Made by a program: the position numbers and the translations under genes. Of a DNA stretch of 5,615 nucleotides, positions 1-5,615 are shown piece by piece. The DNA comes from Gammaproteobacteria bacterium. GTDB lineage: Bacteria; Pseudomonadota; Gammaproteobacteria; GCA-001735895. Below the pieces are notes generated by a model. The model was not told where the DNA came from. It saw only the letters and a program-made list of their open reading frames with translations, and searched no databases. The stretch is taken from contig JAPUFZ010000280.1 of NCBI GenBank assembly GCA_027293245.1, positions 1 through 5,615 on the forward strand. The letters are read 5' to 3'. Each line of letters starts with the position of its first letter. The first letter of the stretch is position 1.

Positions 1-13
1 AAGAGGGTGTAAC

Positions 14-943
14 CTAACGCAATACCTTCGGTAATGAAAATACTACATCCTCGTTAAATCCTAGCGATGAAACCCTGGAAACACCATTTTCCTGCAGGTG
101 CTCGATTACGTTTTGTACTAGCAGCTCGGGTGCCGAGGCACCGGCGGTTACACCAATGCAGGATTTCTTCTTAAGCCATTCGAGCTGAAAATCATCGACA
201 TCGTCAATCAGGTAGCTTTCGATATTTTTATTCACTGCTATTTCATGCAGACGATTCGAATTCGAGCTGTTTTTTGATCCGACTACGAGTATCAGGTCGC
301 ATAGCTGGACCAGTTGTTTGACCGCATCCTGACGATTTTGCGTGGCATAGCAGATATCGTCCTTTTTGGGGCCCTGGATACGGGGAAAATATTCGTACAG
401 ACAGTCGATGACTATTGCGGTGTCGTCTTTCGACAGGGTGGTCTGGGTGACAAATCGCAGTTCTTCCGGGTTCCTGATCTCCAGTTTTCGCACGTCGGTG
501 GAAGATTCGACCAGGTAGATGTGTCCGCCCTGTGAGTTGTCGTACTGTCCCATCGTGCCTTCGACCTCAGGGTGTCCCTTGTGGCCGATGAGGATGGTTT
601 CGATGCCGTTGCGGCTATAGCGGCTAACTTCCATGTGTACTTTGGTGACCAGTGGGCAGGTCGCGTCGAATACGTTCAGGCCCCGAAGTCTGGCCTCTTT
701 CTGAACTGCCAGGGAGACTCCATGGGCGCTAAAAATTACATCACAGCCATCGGGCACCTGGTCAAGTTCATCGACAAATATCGCGCCTTTGGCCTTCAGA
801 TCATTGACCACATAACGATTGTGAACGACTTCATGGCGAACATAGACAGGTGCGCCAAACAGGTGAATCGCTCTCTCGACGATTTCAATGGCGCGATCGA
901 CACCGGCACAAAACCCGCGCGGATTGGCGAGTAATACTTCCAT
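14..943 (-). CDS. ispH: 4-hydroxy-3-methylbut-2-enyl diphosphate reductase (IspH/LytB)
   Basis: IspH catalyses the last step of the MEP isoprenoid pathway in the cytoplasm, reducing HMBPP to IPP and DMAPP with a [4Fe-4S] cluster. The 309-residue protein is complete and of normal family length. The three cluster cysteines are visible: C12 in the N-terminal GFCAGV, C96 in DATCPLV and C198 in CYATQNRQ. Substrate-pocket residues known for the family are also present: H41 (HEVVHN), H74 (SAHGV), H124 and E126 ([11 protein letters not shown]), T168 (TQTTLS), S226/S227/N228 (SKNSSNSNR) and S270 (GASAPE). The ATG is supported by the canonical [15 protein letters not shown] opening. There is no well-placed Shine-Dalgarno; an AGGA lies about 15 bases upstream. 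The start overlaps the stop of the fkpB remnant by one base (TGATG), so translation may once have been coupled to that frame. The gene ends 13 bases inside the window edge, and no terminator is visible there. Confidence 0.97.
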   Translation of the reverse strand: MEVLLANPRGFCAGVDRAIEIVERAIHLFGAPVYVRHEVVHNRYVVNDLKAKGAIFVDELDQVPDGCDVIFSAHGVSLAVQKEARLRGLNVFDATCPLVTKVHMEVSRYSRNGIETILIGHKGHPEVEGTMGQYDNSQGGHIYLVESSTDVRKLEIRNPEELRFVTQTTLSKDDTAIVIDCLYEYFPRIQGPKKDDICYATQNRQDAVKQLVQLCDLILVVGSKNSSNSNRLHEIAVNKNIESYLIDDVDDFQLEWLKKKSCIGVTAGASAPELLVQNVIEHLQENGVSRVSSLGFNEDVVFSLPKVLR

Positions 944-1032
944 CAGTTCAGTTCTCTATCCTGTTCGAGATTAATAACATCGATGATTTTAACGCTGTAG
1001 CCTATGGTTTGACCAGCGATCGGGTGAATTAG
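943..1032 (-). pseudogene. fkpB: C-terminal remnant of FKBP-type peptidyl-prolyl isomerase FkpB (SlpA)
   Basis: Directly after the lspA stop codon, and in the same frame, 29 open codons run to a TGA that overlaps the ispH ATG by one base. The translation begins LIHPIAGQTIGYSVKIIDV. This matches the C-terminal strand of FkpB, whose E. coli form reads NHPLAGQTVHFDIEVLEID from memory. FkpB normally has about 150 residues and sits between lspA and ispH, so position and sequence agree. About 120 N-terminal codons are missing, including most of the FKBP fold and the inserted chaperone domain. The frame contains no ATG, GTG or TTG, so it cannot be translated independently from a normal start. The simplest reading is an internal deletion with one breakpoint at or near the lspA stop codon. 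The stretch may persist because it serves as the ispH leader. An undetected assembly deletion is an alternative. Confidence 0.82.
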
Positions 1033-1527
1033 CTAGTTTTCCTTAGCGGCAGGGTTTTCTGATTTAACGAAACTACTGAGAATTAATACGACCGCACCTA
1101 TGCTGATCGACGCATCGGCTATATTGAACGCCGGCCAGGCATAACTGCCGAGCCAGACCTGGATATAATCGATGACGTAGCCGAACCTTACCCGATCGAT
1201 CAAATTGCCGATGGCGCCGCCAAGAATCAGGCAAAGCGAAACTGCTGTGAATTTGTCCTGTTTTGGTACACGCCCGATCCAGAATAATATGATTGTACTG
1301 ATGACAAACGTAGTGATCGTGAAAAACCAGCGTTGCCAGCCACCCGCGTCGGCCAGAAAACTAAATGCGGCACCGGTGTTGTAAGTCAAATACCAGTCAA
1401 GTCCGGGCATGACATTGACCGCCTGATGGAGTGATAACCAGGCCAGTGCAACTTGCTTGGCGATCTGATCGAGGACGATTACCAGCAGGCTAATCCATAG
1501 CATTGGCAATGAGGAATTAGTCCGCAT
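1033..1527 (-). CDS. lspA: lipoprotein signal peptidase (signal peptidase II)
   Basis: LspA is an inner-membrane aspartyl protease that cleaves the signal peptide from diacylglyceryl-modified prolipoproteins. From the ATG at 1527 the protein has 164 residues, matching E. coli LspA. Four hydrophobic segments are visible at about 9-26, 66-84, 95-112 and 138-153. Family motifs are intact: NTGAAFSFLA (50-59), GGAIGNLIDR (103-112), then VID with D120 and FNIAD with D138. By alignment to Pseudomonas aeruginosa LspA these two are the catalytic aspartates (D124 and D143 there), and N108 matches N112. The frame stays open upstream to a TTG at 1572, adding 15 residues of non-family sequence; I prefer 1527 on length and N-terminal pattern. 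No Shine-Dalgarno precedes 1527. The start codon lies inside one arm of a long inverted repeat, so initiation may be regulated. A later in-frame ATG at 1503 would remove only eight residues. Confidence 0.95.
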   Translation of the reverse strand: MRTNSSLPMLWISLLVIVLDQIAKQVALAWLSLHQAVNVMPGLDWYLTYNTGAAFSFLADAGGWQRWFFTITTFVISTIILFWIGRVPKQDKFTAVSLCLILGGAIGNLIDRVRFGYVIDYIQVWLGSYAWPAFNIADASISIGAVVLILSSFVKSENPAAKEN

Positions 1528-1655
1528 ATTGCATGAAGGAAACGAAGTTAAGGCACATACCGTAATTTTCAATCATGTCATTATTCCAGGATAAATTATT
1601 GAATTATATGGTTATTCATCAATATAGGTGCCGCCTTCGTGCAATATGCGGGCTA
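1518..1655. repeat. 22-bp imperfect inverted repeat bounding the ileS-lspA spacer
   Basis: Arms at 1518-1539 and 1634-1655 are reverse complements at 20 of 22 positions, with a 17-of-18 core (1522-1539 against 1634-1651). The 94 bases between them are AT-rich. On the transcript, the upstream arm starts with the UAG stop of ileS and reads CCGCAUAUUGCACGAAGG over its core. The downstream arm core reads CCUUCAUGCAAUAUGCGG and contains the lspA AUG (1527-1525). If paired, the stem would bury the lspA start. It does not look like an intrinsic terminator, since the loop is long and no U-tract follows. It could instead be a small palindromic insertion or an inverted duplication of the ileS end. The repeat is certain; its role is inferred. 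Confidence 0.85.
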
Positions 1656-1664
1656 GGCATATTG
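1642..1664 (-). promoter_or_regulatory. hairpin across the ileS stop codon, alternative to the long-range stem
   Basis: A perfect 8-bp inverted repeat (1642-1649 and 1657-1664) with a 7-base loop surrounds the ileS stop codon. In the transcript CAAUAUGC, the end of the ileS coding sequence (Gln-Tyr-Ala codons), can pair with GCAUAUUG just after the stop. The same GCAUAUUG is part of the upstream arm of the longer inverted repeat that can pair with CAAUAUGC at the lspA start. The two structures therefore compete. The pairings are seen in the sequence; a regulatory role is inferred. Confidence 0.4.
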
Positions 1665-4484
1665 GCGCTGTTCGCCCTCTCCATCTACATTGTCTATACA
1701 ACGCCGGCAGAGTTCGGGATGTCTGCTGTCGCTGCCAACTTCCTCGCGATGATGCCAGCAACGTACGCATTTGGTATGTTCACTGGCTCTCGCTTCCACC
1801 AAGATTTTGAAACCGGTCTCGAGATGGACAGGCTCTGCCTTCAGGTCGGCCAGTGGTGCAAAGCCGGCTTCTGAAGTAATGAATACAAAACGCAACTCAT
1901 CACCAAAAACCTGCAACTGGTCAATCAGGGCCTGTTCTGCGTAAATCGTGACCTCGGCATCGAGACCGGAACCTATTTTGCCATCCTGACGCAGGGCTTC
2001 CAGGGTCCTGCTAACCTCGCCGCGCACCTGACCCAGCAGGTTCCAGACTTCTGGTGTGATCGCCAGGTTATCATAAGCAAACAGGCCCTCATACCATTCG
2101 GCTATGAACACACCTAGATCTTCGCGACTTCCCGGCATGTTTTCCCAGACTTCGTCTGCGGTAAAACTGAGGATTGGCACAACCCAGCGGTTCATCGCTT
2201 CGAGCAGGTGAAACATCGCTGTCTGGCATGAACGTCGGGCCAGCGAATCGCTCCGGGTCGTGTATTGCCGATCCTTGATGATATCAAGGTAAAAACCGCC
2301 CAGATTTTCAGAACAAAAATTGTGAATCTTTTGCACGGCGACGTGGAATTGATAGCTATCGTACAAATATTGCAATTCATTCTGCAAATCCAGAGCTTGC
2401 GCAACAACCCAGCGATCGAGCGCAAGCATTTCGGAGGACTCGACCATATCATTTGCCGGATCAAAACCATTGGTATTGGCCAGCAGGAAACGCAGGGTAT
2501 TGCGTATACGGCGATAAGAATCGGCGGTACGTTTGAGGATTTCGTCCGAAATCGACATTTCACCGGAATAATCGGTTGCCGCTACCCACAGGCGTAAAAT
2601 GTCTGCACCGAGGGTATTCGTCACCTTGATTGGTGCGATTACATTACCGACGGATTTCGACATTTTCATGCCTTTCGAGTCAACCGTGAAACCGTGGGTT
2701 AACACCTGGCGATAGGGCGCCTGTCCGTGCATCGCACAGGAGGTCAGCAGGGACGATTGAAACCAGCCTCGATGCTGATCGGAACCCTCGAGGTACATAT
2801 CGGCGGGAAAATTCAGGCGCTTATCGTGTTGCAGAACACTGAAATGGGTGGTGCCGGAATCGAACCAGACATCGAGTGTGTCGGTTACCTTGAGGTACTG
2901 TTCTGCTTCAGCACCGAGCAAGTCTTCAGTGCTCATTGAAAACCAGGCCTGAATTCCATCTTTTTCTATACGCTGGGCTACCTGTTCGATCAGATCGGCA
3001 GTATTCGGATGTAGTTCCTGCGATTCCCTGTTAATGAAAATAGGTATCGGCACCCCCCAGAAGCGTTGGCGCGAGATACACCAGTCGGGTCGGTTTTTGA
3101 TCATGCTTTCGATCCGGGCCTGCCCCCAGGATGGCACCCATTGCACTTTATTGATCTCCTCCAATGCGCGTTCGCGCAAACCGGCGTGTTCCATGCTGAT
3201 GAACCATTGAGGTGTAGCGCGAAAAATGATTGGTGTTTTATGGCGCCAGCAATGCGGGTAACTATGTTGGAATTTTTCCTCGTGTTGCAAATTACCCTGT
3301 TGCTTTAATACCTCGATTACATGCGCATTGGCATTAAATACATGCTCGCCGGCGAAAAGCTCGGTGCTTTCCAGGAAACAACCATTGTCACCGACCGGGT
3401 TATAGATATCGAGACCATATTTCTTACCCAGTATAAAATCGTCCAGGCCATGCCCCGGCGCTGTATGAACGGCACCGGTGCCCGCCTCGAGGGTGACGTG
3501 GTCACCGATCACCAGCAGTGATTCACGTGCGTAAAATGGATGGCGTAAGCGCTGGTTTTCGAGCATTTCGCCTTTACCATAGGCGATTACCTGATAGTCA
3601 TCGATAGCGTAACGCGCCATGGCCTCCTTGATTAAATCCTCTGCCAGCAACAGTCTTTGTTTGCCGTTTTTGCCATCGATTTGAAGTACTGCATATTCAT
3701 AATTCGGGTTTAGTGCGACCGCGAGATTGGCCGGCAATGTCCAGGGAGTCGTGGTCCAGATAAGCACCGATAGCGGGCCTTCACCAGGATGGCCAGGCGC
3801 ACTATGTAAAGCGTTGATGAATGCCTCTTGGTCGACTACCGGAAACTTGACGTCGATGGCAGGCGAGGTTTTATCCTTATAGTCCACTTCGGCTTCGGCT
3901 AGCGCAGAGCCACAATCGGTACACCAGTGCACCGGCTTGTTGCCCCGCTGAAGGTGACCGTTGGCGATGATCACTCCGAGTGAACGCACTATATTGGCTT
4001 CGGTATCATATTTCATCGTTAAATAAGGGTTATCCCAGTCGCCGAGCACTCCGAGACGGATGAAATCATTTTTTTGATTTTCGATCTGCTTGTGTGCATA
4101 GTCGCGACAGGCCTGGCGAAATTCGTCGGCATCGACCTTGACGCCAGCTTTGCCAATTTTTTTCTCAACCTGGTGTTCAATCGGCAGCCCATGGCAGTCC
4201 CATCCCGGGACATAGGGGGCGTCTTCGCCATTCAAGGTGCGCGATTTGACGATCATGTCCTTTAATATTTTGTTGACCGCGTGGCCTATATGGATATCAC
4301 CGTTCGCATAGGGGGGTCCATCGTGAAGTATGTAGCGTTTCTTACCAACCCGAGCAGCACGAATTTTTTCATACAGATTTTGTTGCTGCCATTTTTTCAG
4401 GCGCTCGGGTTCACGATTGGCGAGATTGCCACGCATCGGAAACTCGGTATTGGGGAGATTTAATGTGGATTTGTAGTCGGTCAC
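1653..4484 (-). CDS. ileS: isoleucyl-tRNA synthetase (IleRS)
   Basis: IleRS is the cytoplasmic class Ia synthetase that charges tRNA-Ile and hydrolyses misactivated valine. The 943-residue protein is full length (E. coli 938). In order it shows the HIGH signature at 65-68 ([12 protein letters not shown]), the CP1 editing domain with WTTTPWTLP (243-251) and [15 protein letters not shown] (335-349), and the KMSKS signature at 607-611. The anticodon-binding helical region follows. The C-terminal zinc finger has C906, C909, C926 and C929, so this is the bacterial type with a C-terminal zinc domain. The start is a GTG at 4484, supported by [21 protein letters not shown], which closely follows the E. 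coli N-terminus. Only six bases separate it from the ribF stop, and the nearest AGG is about 13 bases upstream, so initiation is probably coupled to ribF translation. The final codons and stop take part in the inverted repeats described at the lspA junction. Confidence 0.98.
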   Translation of the reverse strand: MTDYKSTLNLPNTEFPMRGNLANREPERLKKWQQQNLYEKIRAARVGKKRYILHDGPPYANGDIHIGHAVNKILKDMIVKSRTLNGEDAPYVPGWDCHGLPIEHQVEKKIGKAGVKVDADEFRQACRDYAHKQIENQKNDFIRLGVLGDWDNPYLTMKYDTEANIVRSLGVIIANGHLQRGNKPVHWCTDCGSALAEAEVDYKDKTSPAIDVKFPVVDQEAFINALHSAPGHPGEGPLSVLIWTTTPWTLPANLAVALNPNYEYAVLQIDGKNGKQRLLLAEDLIKEAMARYAIDDYQVIAYGKGEMLENQRLRHPFYARESLLVIGDHVTLEAGTGAVHTAPGHGLDDFILGKKYGLDIYNPVGDNGCFLESTELFAGEHVFNANAHVIEVLKQQGNLQHEEKFQHSYPHCWRHKTPIIFRATPQWFISMEHAGLRERALEEINKVQWVPSWGQARIESMIKNRPDWCISRQRFWGVPIPIFINRESQELHPNTADLIEQVAQRIEKDGIQAWFSMSTEDLLGAEAEQYLKVTDTLDVWFDSGTTHFSVLQHDKRLNFPADMYLEGSDQHRGWFQSSLLTSCAMHGQAPYRQVLTHGFTVDSKGMKMSKSVGNVIAPIKVTNTLGADILRLWVAATDYSGEMSISDEILKRTADSYRRIRNTLRFLLANTNGFDPANDMVESSEMLALDRWVVAQALDLQNELQYLYDSYQFHVAVQKIHNFCSENLGGFYLDIIKDRQYTTRSDSLARRSCQTAMFHLLEAMNRWVVPILSFTADEVWENMPGSREDLGVFIAEWYEGLFAYDNLAITPEVWNLLGQVRGEVSRTLEALRQDGKIGSGLDAEVTIYAEQALIDQLQVFGDELRFVFITSEAGFAPLADLKAEPVHLETGFKILVEARASEHTKCVRCWHHREEVGSDSRHPELCRRCIDNVDGEGEQRQYA

Positions 4485-4490
4485 GAATGT

Positions 4491-5435
4491 TCAGTTGCCT
4501 GCCTGTTTCAATTGTTCAAAGTATTGTCGGGCCTTAATGGTGTCCTGCTCGATATGCAGGCCTAATTCCTCTAGCGAATCAAATTTTTCCTCGTTACGTA
4601 TCTTGTGTAAAAATTCCACGTCGACGCTGTAACCATAAACGTCCTGATCGAAATCAAGTATGAAAACTTCGAGGATGGTGTCAACGCCATTCACAGTGGG
4701 CCGCGTGCCAATACTGGCTACGCCCGGTAGCACGCGATTATCTATACCTTTTACCGATACCGCAAATATTCCTTTAACAATCAGGGTTTTGTCACCCATT
4801 TTTATATTAATAGTCGGAAATCCGAGCTCACGCCCCAGTTTTTTGCCGTGCGCGATCTTGCCGGACAAAGTATAGGGTCTGCCCAGTAGTTTCGCTGCCT
4901 GGTTGAAATCATCACTTTGAATACAATCACGGATTCGAGTGCTGCTGACCCGGGCGCCATCGATTAACAGGGTATCGGTGTTTTGCACGCTAAACCCAAA
5001 TTTCCGGCCAGCATCCAGCAGGAATTGAAAATTGCCGCTACGGTTTTTGCCGAAACGGAAATCATCGCCTATGACGAGGTGTTGAGTGTTAAGGCGATTT
5101 ATCAGAATCGATTTGACAAAATCCTCGGCATAGAGCTCCGCCAGGGCCCGATCAAATTTCAGGCACAGTAAATAATCGATTTGCTTCGATTTGAGATAGT
5201 CGAGTTTTTCACGAAAACGCGCCAGTCGCTTGGGCGCCTTATCCGGGGCGAAATATTCAATCGGCTGCGGTTCAAAAATTATCACAATGCTGGACAATTG
5301 GCGCTCGACCGCAGCCGATTTTAGCTGCTCCAAAACGTGTTGATGGCCCAGGTGAATGCCATCGAAATTACCGATGGTGACGACGCTGGCCGGGATCGGC
5401 TGGGTCAGATTGTGCAGTCCGCGGATGAGTTGCAT
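4491..5435 (-). CDS. ribF: bifunctional riboflavin kinase / FAD synthetase
   Basis: RibF phosphorylates riboflavin to FMN and then adenylylates FMN to FAD in the cytoplasm. The 314-residue protein is full length (E. coli 313) and opens with MQLIRGLHNL, the usual gammaproteobacterial N-terminus. The N-terminal FAD synthetase domain is a nucleotidyltransferase fold, with GNFDGIHLGH (22-31), GDDFRFGKNRSG (123-134) and SSTRIR (164-169). The C-terminal riboflavin kinase domain starts near residue 186 (GRPYTLSG). It carries GRELGFPTINI with the PTxN motif at 207-210, SIGTRPTVNG (241-250) and LEVFILDF, in which E256 fits the conserved glutamate. The ATG start has only a weak upstream GGCT, and it lies 15 bases after the murJ stop. 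Its position between murJ and ileS is the conserved gammaproteobacterial order. Confidence 0.97.
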   Translation of the reverse strand: MQLIRGLHNLTQPIPASVVTIGNFDGIHLGHQHVLEQLKSAAVERQLSSIVIIFEPQPIEYFAPDKAPKRLARFREKLDYLKSKQIDYLLCLKFDRALAELYAEDFVKSILINRLNTQHLVIGDDFRFGKNRSGNFQFLLDAGRKFGFSVQNTDTLLIDGARVSSTRIRDCIQSDDFNQAAKLLGRPYTLSGKIAHGKKLGRELGFPTINIKMGDKTLIVKGIFAVSVKGIDNRVLPGVASIGTRPTVNGVDTILEVFILDFDQDVYGYSVDVEFLHKIRNEEKFDSLEELGLHIEQDTIKARQYFEQLKQAGN

Positions 5436-5450
5436 GATGATTTAGCCGAT

Positions 5451-5615
5451 TCAGACGATGAAATGGTCGCGCCGAAAACCCATTAGCCAAAGCATCAGGA
5501 CATAGCACAAGATTGACGACACGATCAATAGCGCCAGTTGGTAGACGCGGTCGAACCATTGCCAGTCAGACCAGTTTCCGATCTCTGGTGATGCCAGCTG
5601 AATGACCAGTGACCT
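5451..5615 (-). CDS. murJ: lipid II flippase MurJ (MviN), C-terminal 54 residues, cut by window edge
   Basis: An open frame enters at the window edge and ends with TGA at 5453-5451, 15 bases before ribF. It encodes 54 residues. An amphipathic stretch (about 14-27, NWSDWQWFDRVYQL) is followed by one transmembrane helix (about 28-46, ALLIVSSILCYVLMLWLMG) and a short basic tail, GFRRDHFIV. MurJ proteins of gammaproteobacteria end with a last helix followed by a GFR-x-RDF-like tail, and murJ is the usual gene immediately upstream of ribF. MurJ flips lipid II across the inner membrane for peptidoglycan synthesis. No catalytic or substrate-binding residue is within this fragment, so the call rests on gene order plus the tail pattern. 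Confidence 0.8.
   Translation of the reverse strand, partial: RSLVIQLASPEIGNWSDWQWFDRVYQLALLIVSSILCYVLMLWLMGFRRDHFIV

Noticed and set aside
572..934. Plus-strand 120-codon open frame
   Set aside because: It lies wholly antisense to the well-supported ispH and shows no family motif.
1033..1572. Longer lspA from the TTG at 1572 (179 residues)
   Set aside because: The extra 15 residues are not LspA-like, the rare TTG start has no well-spaced Shine-Dalgarno, and starting at 1527 gives the normal 164-residue length.
1518..1655. Inverted repeat as a Rho-independent terminator of ileS
   Set aside because: The loop is about 94 bases and no T-run follows the downstream arm, which instead lies over the lspA start. 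The short 8-bp hairpin at the ileS stop also lacks a T-run.
1575..1874. Plus-strand 99-codon open frame with a hydrophobic N-terminal stretch
   Set aside because: Most of it is antisense to the ileS zinc-finger region, it has no recognisable family features, and its start falls in the AT-rich spacer. I judge it a shadow.
2192..2563. Minus-strand 123-codon frame inside ileS
   Set aside because: It is nested in the anticodon-binding region of a full-length IleRS in another frame, and its composition is that of a shifted reading.
4485..4490. Possible frameshift or gene break at the ribF-ileS boundary
   Set aside because: RibF and IleRS are both full length with canonical termini. The six-base gap and GTG start are ordinary tight operon packing.
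5368..5559. Minus-strand 63-codon frame across the murJ-ribF junction
   Set aside because: It overlaps the murJ C-terminus and the ribF start in another frame, and its arginine- and proline-rich translation is typical of an out-of-frame shadow.

Overview
The window is a core housekeeping segment from a gammaproteobacterium. All genes lie on the minus strand and read from high to low coordinates: murJ (C-terminal end only, 5451-5615), ribF (4491-5435), ileS (1653-4484), lspA (1033-1527), a remnant of fkpB (943-1032) and ispH (14-943). The order murJ-ribF-ileS-lspA-fkpB-ispH is the known gammaproteobacterial arrangement. IleS, RibF and LspA also resemble their E. coli counterparts closely in length and at both ends. 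No sequence feature fixes the genus, and I see no phage, IS, CRISPR, tRNA or rRNA sequence.

The genes are tightly packed and probably form one transcript: 15 bp between murJ and ribF, 6 bp between ribF and ileS, and a one-base overlap between the fkpB remnant and ispH. The products are a lipid II flippase, FAD/FMN synthesis, isoleucyl-tRNA synthetase, lipoprotein signal peptidase, and the last enzyme of the MEP isoprenoid pathway. The five genes are linked by conserved gene order rather than by a shared pathway. All four complete proteins keep their catalytic motifs.

Two places are not ordinary. First, between lspA and ispH, where fkpB (an FKBP-type peptidyl-prolyl isomerase) normally lies, only about 29 codons of its C-terminus survive. 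They start directly after the lspA stop codon, in the same frame, with no usable start codon. This looks like a deletion that removed most of fkpB but kept its stop codon overlapping the ispH start.

Second, the 125-bp ileS-lspA spacer is AT-rich and bounded by a 22-bp inverted repeat (20 of 22 positions pair). Its arms begin at the ileS stop codon and cover the lspA start codon. The same upstream arm can instead pair with the last codons of ileS. This gives two mutually exclusive RNA folds and suggests that lspA translation is coupled to, or regulated by, ileS translation. The function is inference; the repeats are read directly from the sequence.
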